Shown here piece after piece: positions 7,693 to 16,237 of a stretch of 64,000 bases of DNA. The stretch spans positions 248,001 to 312,000 of the forward strand of contig NZ_DBMV01000021.1 in NCBI RefSeq assembly GCF_002298975.1, read 5' to 3'. The position numbers and the translations under genes were made by a program. This stretch comes from Ralstonia sp. UBA689 (GTDB lineage: Bacteria > Pseudomonadota > Gammaproteobacteria > Burkholderiales > Burkholderiaceae). Position 1 is the first letter of the stretch; every line of letters starts with the position of its first letter. Below the pieces are notes generated by a model. That model was not told where the DNA came from. It saw only the letters and a program-made list of their open reading frames with translations, and did not search any database.

Positions 7693-9204
7693 ATGAAGCC
7701 AATCTGGATAGTCGACGACGATCAATCCATCCGCTGGGTCCTTGAGAAAGCGCTGGCGCGCGAGAGCCTGCTGTCGCGCAGCTTCACCAATGTCCGAGAT
7801 GCGCTCGCCGCATTGGACGAAGAAACGCCGCAGGTCCTGATTTCCGACGTCCGCATGCCGGGCGGTTCAGGGCTCGATCTGCTGCAGACCATCAAGACCA
7901 AGCATCCGGGGCTGCCGGTCATCATCATGACCGCGTACTCCGATCTGGACAGCGCCGTGGCGGCGTTTCAGGGCGGTGCGTTTGAATACCTCGCCAAGCC
8001 ATTCGACGTGGATCGCGCGGTCGAACTGATCCGCCGCGCACTGGAAGAAAGCCTGCGCGAGGAAGAGATCGACGATCGCCTGGGGGATTCACCCGAGATC
8101 CTTGGTCAGGCGCCCGCGATGCAGGACGTGTTCCGCGCCATCGGCCGGCTGTCGCAGTCGAACGTGACGGTGCTGATCACCGGGGAATCTGGTACCGGCA
8201 AGGAACTGGTGGCGCGCGCGCTGCACAAGCACAGCCCGCGTGCGAGCGGTCCGTTCATCGCGCTGAATACGGCGGCGATCCCGAAAGACCTGCTGGAATC
8301 CGAGCTGTTCGGCCACGAGCGCGGTGCCTTTACCGGCGCGCAGACCATGCGCCGGGGCCGCTTCGAGCAGGCCGAGGGCGGCACGTTGTTCCTCGATGAA
8401 ATCGGCGACATGCCGTTCGACCTGCAGACGCGCCTTCTGCGCGTGCTGTCGGACGGGCACTTCTACCGCGTGGGCGGCCACAACCCGCTCAAGGCCAACG
8501 TGCGCGTCATCGCAGCCACGCACCAGAACCTGGAAACCCGCGTCAAGGATGGCCTGTTTCGCGAGGACTTGTTTCACCGCCTCAACGTCATCCGCCTGCG
8601 CCTGCCGGCCCTGCGCGAGCGGCCGGAGGACATCACGCTGCTGGCGCGCCACTTCCTGCAGAAGAGTGCCAAGGAGCTGGGCGTGGAGCCCAAGCGCATG
8701 TCGGACGACGCGCTGGCGCACATCGCCACGCTGCCATTCCCGGGCAACGTGCGCCAACTGGAAAACCTCTGCAACTGGCTGACCGTGATGGCGCCAGCAC
8801 AGACTATCGAGATCAAGGACTTGCCGGCCGACCTCGTCCAGGGCAGCGCGCAGATGCTGCCCGCCATGGGCGACGCGGGGGCGGCACGCCCCGCCTTCAT
8901 CGGCGAGCCTTCGCACGGCGGCGAACCGTATGGTGCGGCACCGATCGCCGACGCGCTGGCGGCCGGTGTTGTGGGAGGGGCCTCAGTTGCGGCGGGTTGG
9001 GAACGAGCGCTCGCGGGCGAGGCTCGCGCCATGCTCGAAGCCGGCCAGCCCGATGTAATGGAGGCGCTTACGCGCCGCTTCGAGAAGGCCATCCTCGAAG
9101 CCGCGCTAGGAGTTACGCGTGGTCGCCGCGTCGAGGCCGCCACGCGCCTGGGCATCGGCCGCAACACCATCACGCGCAAATTGCAGGAGCTCGGCTTCGA
9201 CTGA
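7693..9204 (+). CDS. glnG: Nitrogen regulation response regulator NtrC
   Basis: A 503-residue sigma-54 activator. The receiver domain (about 1-120) has the acidic pocket D-D-D at 8-10 and the phosphorylated Asp52 in I-S-D-V-R-M-P. The AAA+ domain has the Walker A G-E-S-G-T-G-K-E near 164-171 and the sigma-54 contact loop G-A-F-T-G-A near 211-216. The C-terminal Fis-type helix-turn-helix ends in R-N-T-I-T-R-K-L-Q-E-L-G. A Gly/Ala-rich linker of about 90 residues (near 375-465) precedes the DNA-binding end and is longer than in enteric NtrC. ATG 7693 places the receiver domain directly at the N-terminus; an open frame further upstream overlaps glnL. It should act at the glnA enhancers at 3937-4013. 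Confidence 0.96.
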   Translation: MKPIWIVDDDQSIRWVLEKALARESLLSRSFTNVRDALAALDEETPQVLISDVRMPGGSGLDLLQTIKTKHPGLPVIIMTAYSDLDSAVAAFQGGAFEYLAKPFDVDRAVELIRRALEESLREEEIDDRLGDSPEILGQAPAMQDVFRAIGRLSQSNVTVLITGESGTGKELVARALHKHSPRASGPFIALNTAAIPKDLLESELFGHERGAFTGAQTMRRGRFEQAEGGTLFLDEIGDMPFDLQTRLLRVLSDGHFYRVGGHNPLKANVRVIAATHQNLETRVKDGLFREDLFHRLNVIRLRLPALRERPEDITLLARHFLQKSAKELGVEPKRMSDDALAHIATLPFPGNVRQLENLCNWLTVMAPAQTIEIKDLPADLVQGSAQMLPAMGDAGAARPAFIGEPSHGGEPYGAAPIADALAAGVVGGASVAAGWERALAGEARAMLEAGQPDVMEALTRRFEKAILEAALGVTRGRRVEAATRLGIGRNTITRKLQELGFD

Positions 9205-9261
9205 CGCGTCGTCAGCCGGGCTGGCCCCACCGAATATCGTCGAGCTTGGCGATTGGGATTG

Positions 9262-9300
9262 GGCGGATTTCCGATGAGGAGATCCGCCTCTTTTTTTCTT
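9262..9300 (+). terminator. Intrinsic terminator of the glnLG transcript
   Basis: GGCGGAT (9262-9268) pairs with ATCCGCC (9282-9288) and is followed by TCTTTTTTTCTT. It serves the plus strand, ending glnLG before the convergent hypothetical gene. Confidence 0.85.
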
Positions 9301-9304
9301 GCGC

Positions 9305-9628
9305 TTAGTGCAGATGGTGCTTCAGGCGCGACAGCTCCTGGTGCGTGCGCATGACGGCGGAGTGCACGCTGTGGTCGATTTTCCCGGCGCTTTGGCACGC
9401 CGTTCTGGCTCGATCGGATGCCGCTTCCAGTTCATCGACGGCCTGGACCAGGGCCTGCGTGTCGTGGGTATTCTCTAGCCGCACATGGCACTGGCGGGCT
9501 TGTTCATCCAACTGCTCGACGGAATGCTTGAGCGCGTCGGGCACGCCTTGCGACATGCACAATTGCGACAGCTCGGCGATGGTGTGTTCGGCGTGCTCAA
9601 GTCGCTGGCGGATTTTCTGGGTTTGCAT
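9305..9628 (-). CDS. Small helical hypothetical protein
   Basis: A 107-residue soluble protein, predicted here to be almost entirely helical with heptad-like spacing (I-A-E-L-S-Q-L-C, E-Q-L-D-E-Q-A, V-D-E-L-E-A-A) and rich in Gln, His and Glu. A good ribosome binding site (AGGAG, read on the minus strand about 6 bases before the ATG at 9628) supports translation. I do not recognise a family and assign no function. It converges on glnG; its stop lies only a few bases beyond the glnG terminator T-run. Confidence 0.6.
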   Translation of the reverse strand: MQTQKIRQRLEHAEHTIAELSQLCMSQGVPDALKHSVEQLDEQARQCHVRLENTHDTQALVQAVDELEAASDRARTACQSAGKIDHSVHSAVMRTHQELSRLKHHLH

Positions 9629-9829
9629 GAGAAGCTCCTATCGGATGGGATGGGAGCGCCGCACGCCACGCGCACCAAGATGAGGCGTGTGCATGACACG
9701 ATTCGGTGCGGCGCACCAACGCGACGCAAGTCGCGTGCCGCGTGCGTATGCCCACACACGTCGATATCCGACGATACCGGGAACGAGACCTGAGAAATGG
9801 CTTATCGTCGCCCGGGGCGGGCGACGGCT
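9629..9829. other. Intergenic stretch upstream of the helical hypothetical gene
   Basis: About 200 bases hold the promoter side of the minus-strand hypothetical gene and the 3' flank of the HAD gene. I see no clear promoter hexamers, hairpin or open frame worth calling. Confidence 0.4.
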
Positions 9830-10756
9830 TCAGCCGCGCGGGGCCGGTAGCGCGGGCGCGCGTGCCCCAAGAATGCGCTCGGCCACTTCGGCAAAACCGC
9901 CACCGCCTTCGGCCAGGGTGAGGTAGGCCGGCGGTACAGGCAGCGTATCGATCACGTCCAACACGTTGGCCACACCCACCGACAGCGGGAAGAACTCGAA
10001 CATCGCGGCGTCATTGGCGGAGTCGCCCACGAACACCCAGTGTTCGCGCTCGGCATGCAGGTCGGCACCGAACGCCCGCCGCGCAAGCGCCACGCTGGCG
10101 CTCAGCTTGTCGTGTCTGCCGAACCAGCCGTTGACGTGGATCGAGCTGACGGTGGCGTGCATGCCGTGGGTGCGCATGATGTCGACGATGTGCTGCACGG
10201 CATTCTGCGGCAGGGGCGGGACTTGCTCGGCATGATCGATGGCAAGGTCGGCCGCGTGCCAAGCCTGGTCGGTCGCGAGTGCGGAGCCGGGCACCGCGCG
10301 CAGGACCTCCGCGCCGATCTCGCGAATGCGTTCCAGATTGCGCGCGCGGGTCTGGGCATCGTCAACGAAATCGGTGGCCAGATGGCCGCTCGTGTCGAGG
10401 CGCATGGCAAACGCACCGTTCTCGCCGATCGCGGCATCGACAGGCCACAGCCGCGTGATGACCTCGCACCAGGCAATCGAGCGGCCGGTGACGGGCACAA
10501 CCTTGATGCCCGCACGATGCAGCTGCTCCAGCGCCGAGTATGCCTGGGCAGGCAGCTTGCCACGTGTGGTGAGCGTGCCGTCAACGTCGGTGAACACGCC
10601 GCTGACATTGCGCAGCGCATCATCTGAGAGCTGATGCCACGCCAGAGGAATGCGTCGTGCGGCAATGGCGGGCGTCGCTTCAGGTGAGCTTGCAGAGGCG
10701 GGGGTGGTGGGTGGGGCGAGCATGCTGCGGGTGCAAAAGAAATGGACAGTCTTCAA
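9830..10756 (-). CDS. HAD-superfamily (IIB/Cof type) phosphatase
   Basis: A 308-residue protein with the HAD motif I catalytic loop D-V-D-G-T-L-T near residue 57 and motif IV G-D-S-A-N-D-A-A-M-F near 244; T-G-R near 91 is motif II. The cap between motifs fits the Cof-type IIB group, which includes sugar-phosphate and mannosyl-3-phosphoglycerate phosphatases. The substrate cannot be named. The first 40 residues are Pro/Ala-rich, and an internal ATG at 10723 is an alternative start; neither site has a clear ribosome binding site. It is transcribed divergently from ugpB. Confidence 0.75.
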   Translation of the reverse strand: MKTVHFFCTRSMLAPPTTPASASSPEATPAIAARRIPLAWHQLSDDALRNVSGVFTDVDGTLTTRGKLPAQAYSALEQLHRAGIKVVPVTGRSIAWCEVITRLWPVDAAIGENGAFAMRLDTSGHLATDFVDDAQTRARNLERIREIGAEVLRAVPGSALATDQAWHAADLAIDHAEQVPPLPQNAVQHIVDIMRTHGMHATVSSIHVNGWFGRHDKLSASVALARRAFGADLHAEREHWVFVGDSANDAAMFEFFPLSVGVANVLDVIDTLPVPPAYLTLAEGGGGFAEVAERILGARAPALPAPRG

Positions 10757-10825
10757 TGCATTCTAACGGTGCTTTGTCGGCAAACTTTGGAGGGATTTCC
10801 CGATTTCTTTGTGACAGAAAGCCAA

Positions 10826-10868
10826 GTAACATCCCGCTGTCATAAAAATGCCCGACCGTTCATATAGA
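10826..10868 (+). promoter_or_regulatory. Possible PhoB site and -10 element for the ugp operon
   Basis: CTGTCATAAAA at 10837-10847 is identical to one 11-bp Pho-box unit; the preceding unit (10826-10836) matches only 4 of the 7 core bases. A TATAGA -10 candidate lies at 10863-10868. An inverted CTGTCA on the minus strand sits at 10812-10817. In E. coli the ugp operon is PhoB-dependent, which makes the half-match worth noting, but the full tandem box is not present. Confidence 0.35.
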
Positions 10869-10926
10869 GTCGGCGCGCCGTGGGCGGAGCGAGAAAGCTC
10901 GCCAAAACGTCGTAACAGGAGAAGCG

Positions 10927-12249
10927 ATGACGATCAAGAAGATTGCGGGGGCGGCGGCTGTACTGGCCGCGTGTACGTTTGCGCAAGGCGCGTACGCAGT
11001 GACGGAAATCCAGTGGTGGCACTCGATGGAAGGCGCCTTGAACGACAAGGTGAACGAGATCGCCAACAAGTTCAACGCGAGCCAGTCCGAATACAAGATC
11101 GTGCCGGTCTACAAGGGCCAGTACGATGAGTCGCTGGCCGCGGGCATTGCGGCTTTCCGCGCCGGTAACGCGCCGGCCATCCTGCAGGTGTTCGAAGTGG
11201 GCACGGCCACCATGATGAATGCCAAGGGCGCCATCGTGCCGGTGGCCAAGGTCATGAAGGACGCCGGCGAGAAGTTCGATCCGAAGGCCTACGTGCCTGC
11301 CGTGGCTGGCTACTACACGTCGAACAAGGGCGAGATGCTGTCGTTCCCGTTCAACAGCTCGACGACGATCATGTATTACAACAAGGACGCCTTTAAGAAG
11401 GCCGGCCTTGACCCGAACAGGCCGCCAGCAACCTGGCAGGAAGTCGCCATCGACGCGGCCAAGCTGAAGGCCGCAGGCGTCCAATGCGGCTACACGACCG
11501 ACTGGCAATCGTGGGTGCACCTGGAGAGCTTCTCGGCCTGGCACAACGTGTCGTTTGCTACCGAGAACAACGGCTTCGGTGGCCCGAAGGCGCGCCTGGT
11601 CTTCAACGGCCCGGTGCAGGTCCAGCACATCCAGAACCTGCTGGACATGGAGAAGAAGGGTTACTTCACCTACGCCGGCCGCAAGGACGAGCCGAAGGCG
11701 AAGTTCATCGCGGGTGAGTGCGCCATGCACACGGGTTCGTCGGCGGCATTGGCGAACATCCGCAAGGGCGTCGGCACCAAGTTCGCCTTCAGCCCAGCGC
11801 CGCTGCCATACGAAGCCGGTGTGCCCGGCGCGCCGCAGAACACCATCATCGGCGGCGCTTCGCTGTGGGTGATGGGCGGTCACAAGGCTGACGAATACAA
11901 GGGCGTGGCCAAGTTCTTCACCTTCCTGTCGCGTCCGGATATCCAGTCCGACTGGCACCAGTCGACCGGTTACCTGCCCGTCACGATGGAAGCGTATGAG
12001 CTGACCAAGAAGTCGGGCTATTACGACAAGAACCCGGGCGCCGACGTGGCCGTCAAGCAGATGATCGTCAAGACGACGGAAAAGTCGCGCGGCATCCGTC
12101 TGGGCAACTTCCCGCAGATCCGCTCGGTGATCGACGAAGAGCTGGAGTCCGTCTGGGCCGGCAAGAAGTCGCCGAAGGAAGCGCTGGATGCAGCGGTTGC
12201 TCGTGGCAACGAACTGCTCGTCCGCTTCGAGAAGACCGTCAAGGAATAA
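10927..12249 (+). CDS. ugpB: sn-Glycerol-3-phosphate ABC transporter, periplasmic binding protein
   Basis: A 440-residue extracellular solute-binding protein of the UgpB family. A signal peptide ends at about residue 24 (G-A-Y-A before V-T-E-I-Q-W-W-H), and the body carries family blocks such as N-S-S-T-T-I-M-Y-Y-N-K-D-A-F and G-G-A-S-L-W-V-M. It captures glycerol-3-phosphate or glycerophosphodiesters in the periplasm for UgpAE. The ATG follows ACAGGAG at close spacing. It heads the ugpBAECQ operon, is divergent from the HAD gene and is separated from ugpA by a strong hairpin at 12274-12316 that probably lets the binding protein be made in excess. Confidence 0.93.
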   Translation: MTIKKIAGAAAVLAACTFAQGAYAVTEIQWWHSMEGALNDKVNEIANKFNASQSEYKIVPVYKGQYDESLAAGIAAFRAGNAPAILQVFEVGTATMMNAKGAIVPVAKVMKDAGEKFDPKAYVPAVAGYYTSNKGEMLSFPFNSSTTIMYYNKDAFKKAGLDPNRPPATWQEVAIDAAKLKAAGVQCGYTTDWQSWVHLESFSAWHNVSFATENNGFGGPKARLVFNGPVQVQHIQNLLDMEKKGYFTYAGRKDEPKAKFIAGECAMHTGSSAALANIRKGVGTKFAFSPAPLPYEAGVPGAPQNTIIGGASLWVMGGHKADEYKGVAKFFTFLSRPDIQSDWHQSTGYLPVTMEAYELTKKSGYYDKNPGADVAVKQMIVKTTEKSRGIRLGNFPQIRSVIDEELESVWAGKKSPKEALDAAVARGNELLVRFEKTVKE

Positions 12250-12273
12250 GCGCGGCACTGCGCTTGTCGTCAA

Positions 12274-12316
12274 CCGCCGGCCACGTGCATCTGCACCGGC
12301 CGGCGGTGCGTTTTTG
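12274..12316 (+). terminator. Intercistronic attenuating hairpin between ugpB and ugpA
   Basis: CCGCCGGCC (12274-12282) pairs with GGCCGGCGG (12298-12306), and an inner GTGCA/TGCAC pairs as well; the tail TGCGTTTTTGG follows. The T-run ends only about 10 bases before the ugpA ATG, so read-through must be substantial. Confidence 0.7.
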
Positions 12317-12325
12317 GAATGTCGC

Positions 12326-13207
12326 ATGGAAAAACGCGTTGTTTTCCGATCGCGCTGGCTGCCGTATGTGCTCGTGGCCCCGCAGATCGTCGTCACCTTG
12401 GTGTTCTTCTTCTGGCCGGCTGGGCAGGCGCTGTATCAGTCGCTGCTGCGCCAGGATGCCTTTGGCATCAACCTCGACTTTGTCGGGCTGGAGAACTTTC
12501 ATGATCTCTTTGCCGATCCCAGCTATCTGGGCTCCTTCAAGACCACGGCTGTGTTCGCCATTGGCGTGACATTCGTGGGGCTCGGCACTTCGTTGGCGCT
12601 GGCGTACTTTGCCGATCGTGCGCTGCGCGGCGCCACCTTTTACAAGACTTTGCTGATCTGGCCGTATGCCATTGCGCCGGCCGTGGCGGGCGTGCTGTGG
12701 AGCTTCCTGTTCAACCCGACGCTGGGCATCGTCTCGTTCGTGATCCGCAAGATAGGTGTGGAGTGGAACTACGTGCTCAACGGCGAGCAGGCGTTGTTCC
12801 TGGTCGTCATCATCGCGGCGTGGAAACAGATCAGCTACAACTTCCTGTTCTTCCTCGCGGGCCTACAGAGCATCCCCAAATCGCTGATCGAAGCGGCGGC
12901 CATCGATGGCGCCGGGCCGTGGAAGCGTTTCTGGTCGATCGTTTTCCCGCTGCTGTCGCCCACCACGTTCTTCCTGATGGTGGTGAACGTTGTCTACGCA
13001 TTCTTCGACACCTTCGCCATCATTGATTCGGTCACGCAGGGCGGGCCGTTCAAGGCCACCGAGACGCTGGTCTTCAAGGTCTACCAAGACGGCGTGCGCG
13101 GGCTGGATATCGGCGGCTCAGCGGCGCAGTCGGTGATCCTCATGGGCTTGGTGATCGTTCTGACGGTCATTCAGTTCCGCTACGTTGAACGCAAAGTCCA
13201 ATACTAA
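12326..13207 (+). CDS. ugpA: sn-Glycerol-3-phosphate ABC transporter permease UgpA
   Basis: A 293-residue inner-membrane permease with about six membrane segments (for example residues 12-35, 72-95, 108-130, 160-180, 210-235, 265-285). The EAA loop that docks the ATPase reads E-A-A-A-I-D-G-A-G-P-W-K-R-F near residue 190. The ATG at 12326 gives the normal N-terminus M-E-K-R-V-V-F-R-S-R-W-L-P-Y; the longer open frame overlaps ugpB and the hairpin. It pairs with UgpE, 18 bases downstream. Confidence 0.93.
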   Translation: MEKRVVFRSRWLPYVLVAPQIVVTLVFFFWPAGQALYQSLLRQDAFGINLDFVGLENFHDLFADPSYLGSFKTTAVFAIGVTFVGLGTSLALAYFADRALRGATFYKTLLIWPYAIAPAVAGVLWSFLFNPTLGIVSFVIRKIGVEWNYVLNGEQALFLVVIIAAWKQISYNFLFFLAGLQSIPKSLIEAAAIDGAGPWKRFWSIVFPLLSPTTFFLMVVNVVYAFFDTFAIIDSVTQGGPFKATETLVFKVYQDGVRGLDIGGSAAQSVILMGLVIVLTVIQFRYVERKVQY

Positions 13208-13225
13208 GAGGAGGGCATAAGAACC

Positions 13226-14074
13226 ATGATTGAACGCCGTCCATTTCTGGACTTCCTTACCCACGTGGTGCTGATCCTCGGCGTGGTGATCGTCGCCTTT
13301 CCGGTGTATGTGGTCTTCGTCGCGTCGTCGCTGACGACCGAAGAGGTGCTGCAGGCACCGATGACACTGATCCCCGGGCCGCACCTGATCGAGAACTATC
13401 GTGAAGTGCTTACGCATGGCATGGGCAACTCGGCCACGCCGGTCGGCACCATGCTGATGAACAGCCTGATCATGGCGCTGGGCATCTCGCTCGGGAAGAT
13501 CGCGATCTCCATCATCTCGGCCTTCGCGATCGTCTATTTTCGCTTCCCGCTGCGCAAGACGTTCTTCTGGCTGATCTTCGTCACGCTGATGCTGCCGGTG
13601 GAAGTGCGTATCCTGCCGACGTACAAGGTGGTGTCAGACCTCGGCATGCTCAACAGCTACTTCGGCCTGACGATTCCGATCATTGCCTCGGCCACGGCCA
13701 CGTTCCTGTTCCGACAGTTTTTCCTGACCATTCCAGACGAATTGGCCGAAGCCGCGCGCATCGACGGCGCGGGGCCGCTCAAGTTCTTCTGGGATGTCGT
13801 GCTACCGCTCTCGCGCACCAGCATCGCGGCGCTGTTCGTGATCCAGTTCATCTACGGCTGGAACCAATATCTCTGGCCGCTGCTGATCACGACCGAAAAG
13901 AACATGACCCCCATCGTGCTGGGCGTGACGCAAATGATCTCCCGCTCCGGCGATTCCGCAACCGACTGGAACCTGCTGATGGCCACCGTCATGCTGGCCA
14001 TGCTGCCGCCTGCGGCGGTGGTGATCGGCATGCAGCGGTGGTTTGTGAAGGGCTTGGTAGAAACCGAAAAGTAA
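13226..14074 (+). CDS. ugpE: sn-Glycerol-3-phosphate ABC transporter permease UgpE
   Basis: A 282-residue partner permease with six hydrophobic segments and an EAA loop E-A-A-R-I-D-G-A-G-P-L-K-F-F near residue 177. The start follows a good GAGGAGGG ribosome binding site. The L-P-V-E-V-R-I-L-P-T-Y block near residue 123 is typical of sugar/glycerophosphate permeases of the MalG type. It works with UgpA, UgpB and UgpC and is followed by ugpC after 13 bases. Confidence 0.93.
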   Translation: MIERRPFLDFLTHVVLILGVVIVAFPVYVVFVASSLTTEEVLQAPMTLIPGPHLIENYREVLTHGMGNSATPVGTMLMNSLIMALGISLGKIAISIISAFAIVYFRFPLRKTFFWLIFVTLMLPVEVRILPTYKVVSDLGMLNSYFGLTIPIIASATATFLFRQFFLTIPDELAEAARIDGAGPLKFFWDVVLPLSRTSIAALFVIQFIYGWNQYLWPLLITTEKNMTPIVLGVTQMISRSGDSATDWNLLMATVMLAMLPPAAVVIGMQRWFVKGLVETEK

Positions 14075-14087
14075 AAGATCGAACGCA

Positions 14088-15197
14088 ATGGCAAAACTGT
14101 CTCTACGCAACGTTCAGAAGCACTACGCCAACCTTCAGGTCGTGCACGGTATCGACATGGAAATCGGCGATGGAGAGTTCATCGTCATCGTCGGGCCGTC
14201 GGGCTGCGGCAAATCCACGCTGCTGCGCATGGTGGCGGGCCTTGAGCCCATCACCGGCGGCGAGGTGTGGATCGGCGAGCGCGTTGTCAACGAACTGGAG
14301 CCCGCCGAGCGCGACATCGCGATGGTGTTCCAGAACTACGCGCTGTATCCGCACATGAGCGTGTTCGACAACATGGCCTATGGGCTGAAGATTCGCGGCC
14401 TGCCCAAGACCGAGATCCAGGCGCGCGTGCAGCAGGCCGCCGGCATTCTCGAGCTCGGCAAGCTGCTCGATCGCAAGCCGCGCCAGCTCTCGGGCGGGCA
14501 GCGTCAACGCGTGGCCATGGGTCGTGCCATCGTGCGTGAACCGGCGGTCTTCCTGTTCGACGAGCCGCTCTCGAACCTCGATGCCAAGCTGCGCGTGCAG
14601 ATGCGCCTTGAGCTGAAGGAACTGCATCGTCGTCTGCGCACGACCAGCTTGTATGTCACGCACGATCAGGTCGAGGCCATGACGCTGGCCGATCGCATGA
14701 TGGTGCTCAACGGCGGCCGGGTGGAGCAGATCGGTACGCCGCTGGAGGTGTATTCGCGTCCGGCCAGTACGTTCGTGGCCGGCTTCATCGGCTCGCCGCC
14801 GATGAACCTCGTGCCGGTATCGCGCCATGCAGGCGAGGGCGCGCAGATCCGGGTCGACGGTGCGAAGGAGGGCGCGAATGCAGACAATGAGCCGGCCACG
14901 CTCGGCCACCTGCCAATGGGTCTGCACCTGCCTGAGCACGCGTTGCTGGGCCTGCGCCCCGAGCACATCGAGCCGTGCGCCGTCGATCAGGCCATCGCGT
15001 CCGTCGACGTGCGCGTGGTCGAAGCCCTTGGCGCCGACGCCTTCGCCTACGGATCGCTGGCCGGTCATCCGATCGTGGTCCGCCTGGAGCCGCATGCCGG
15101 CGTGAAGGCTGGGGACAAGCTGCCCATCACGACCTCCGCCGACCACCTGCACTGGTTTGATCCACAGACCACCCGCCGCATCGAGGCCGTGGCATGA
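14088..15197 (+). CDS. ugpC: sn-Glycerol-3-phosphate ABC transporter ATP-binding protein UgpC
   Basis: A 369-residue ATPase of the MalK/UgpC group. Walker A G-P-S-G-C-G-K-S-T lies at residues 36-44, the signature L-S-G-G-Q-R-Q-R near 134, Walker B F-L-F-D-E-P-L-S-N-L-D near 153-163 and the H-loop histidine in T-H-D-Q-V-E near 188. The C-terminal third is a TOBE/MalK-like regulatory domain containing G-S-P-P-M-N-L and L-G-L-R-P-E-H-I. It powers uptake by UgpAE. Its last four bases overlap the start of ugpQ (ATGA), implying translational coupling. Confidence 0.95.
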   Translation: MAKLSLRNVQKHYANLQVVHGIDMEIGDGEFIVIVGPSGCGKSTLLRMVAGLEPITGGEVWIGERVVNELEPAERDIAMVFQNYALYPHMSVFDNMAYGLKIRGLPKTEIQARVQQAAGILELGKLLDRKPRQLSGGQRQRVAMGRAIVREPAVFLFDEPLSNLDAKLRVQMRLELKELHRRLRTTSLYVTHDQVEAMTLADRMMVLNGGRVEQIGTPLEVYSRPASTFVAGFIGSPPMNLVPVSRHAGEGAQIRVDGAKEGANADNEPATLGHLPMGLHLPEHALLGLRPEHIEPCAVDQAIASVDVRVVEALGADAFAYGSLAGHPIVVRLEPHAGVKAGDKLPITTSADHLHWFDPQTTRRIEAVA

Positions 15198-15952
15198 GCG
15201 ACGCCCGCACTTTGCCGGCCTGGCCGTATCCGCGCGCCATCGCTCACCGGGGCGCCGGCAAGCTGGCGCCGGAAAACACCCTGGCGGCGTTTCGTCATGG
15301 CGCCTCGTTCGGCTACCGCATGTTCGAGTTCGACGTGAAGCTCTCGGGCGACGGCGTGGCCGTGCTGCTGCACGACGCCACGCTTGATCGCACCACGAAC
15401 GGCCACGGCCGGCTCGACGCGCTTACGCTTGGTCAGATCGCGCAACTGGATGCCGGTAGCTGGCACAGCCCGGCCTACGCCGGCGAGCCGGTACCCACGC
15501 TGGCAGCCATCGCCCGCTACCTGTGCGCCAACAGCTTCCTTGCCAATATCGAGATCAAGCCGGTGCCGGGCGCGGAATGGCGCACGGGCGCGGCCGTGGC
15601 GCTGGATGCCCGCACGCTGTGGGCTGGCGCCGATGTGCCGCCACTGCTGTCCTCGTTCTCGGAAGAAGCGCTGGCCGCCGCCCGCGCAGCCGCGCCGGAG
15701 GTGCCGCGTGCGCTGCTGCTGGACAAGCTGCCAGGCGATTGGCTGGACCGCCTGCGCGCGCTGGACTGCGTGGCGCTCGACGCCAACCATCGTGAGTTGA
15801 CTCCAGAGATCATCGCTACGGCGCATGCGGCCGGCTTCCGCGTCTGCTGCTACACCGTCAACGATGTGGATCGCGCCCGGTTGCTCTGGGGAGCAGGGCT
15901 GGACGGTCTGATCACTGATTGGGTGGATCGTGTTCCGCCCGCTCAAATGTGA
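15194..15952 (+). CDS. ugpQ: Glycerophosphodiester phosphodiesterase
   Basis: A 252-residue GDPD enzyme that cuts glycerophosphodiesters brought in by the Ugp transporter to glycerol-3-phosphate and an alcohol. The catalytic pattern is present: I-A-H-R-G-A-G near residue 16, P-E-N-T-L-A-A-F near 26, F-D-V-K-L-S-G-D-G near 44 and L-L-H-D-A-T-L-D-R-T-T-N-G near 60; the E-I-K metal ligand lies near 118. No signal peptide is seen, so it acts in the cytoplasm. It ends the ugp operon; an inverted repeat begins 7 bases after its stop. Confidence 0.94.
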   Translation: MSDARTLPAWPYPRAIAHRGAGKLAPENTLAAFRHGASFGYRMFEFDVKLSGDGVAVLLHDATLDRTTNGHGRLDALTLGQIAQLDAGSWHSPAYAGEPVPTLAAIARYLCANSFLANIEIKPVPGAEWRTGAAVALDARTLWAGADVPPLLSSFSEEALAAARAAAPEVPRALLLDKLPGDWLDRLRALDCVALDANHRELTPEIIATAHAAGFRVCCYTVNDVDRARLLWGAGLDGLITDWVDRVPPAQM

Positions 15953-15958
15953 TGAAAA

Positions 15959-16008
15959 CGATGCTTTGACGTGGCAGAACAACGCTTCTTTGTCACGTCA
16001 AAGAATCG
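15959..16008 (+). repeat. 15-bp imperfect inverted repeat between ugpQ and sucA
   Basis: CGATGCTTTGACGTG (15959-15973) is the inverse complement of CACGTCAAAGAATCG (15994-16008) at 14 of 15 positions, with a 20-base spacer. A second, overlapping palindrome TTCTTTG/CAAAGAA lies at 15986-16005. No T-run follows. It may be a structured mRNA end for ugpQ or an operator for sucA. Confidence 0.55.
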
Positions 16009-16237
16009 GAATATTCGTTATAAACGTGCTATGCTTCCCGCCCGTGAAGACTTAGGTCCTTCCCGCACAACTTGTCTGTAAAAGCTGTCTCGGCACCATC
16101 TTTCCGCCATGCGCGATCCGGTCCGGCCAGGTGATTTCAGGCGATTTAGTTTGCGATCCGCTAACCGGTCAAGCCGTGTCGCGGAAGGTTGATGAACCCG
16201 CTGAACTCCGGCAGACCCGGAGAAAAGTGAGCGCCCC
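16009..16237 (+). promoter_or_regulatory. Leader and probable promoter region of sucA
   Basis: An extended -10 candidate TGCTATGCT lies at 16027-16035, just after a TATAAA at 16019-16024; no good -35 is seen at the usual distance. About 200 bases of leader then precede the sucA ATG. No open frame or attenuator is evident in it. Confidence 0.35.

Noticed and set aside
9262..9300. A shared bidirectional terminator for glnG and the minus-strand gene at 9305
   Set aside because: The T-run follows the stem only on the plus strand; on the minus strand the bases after the stem are not T-rich.
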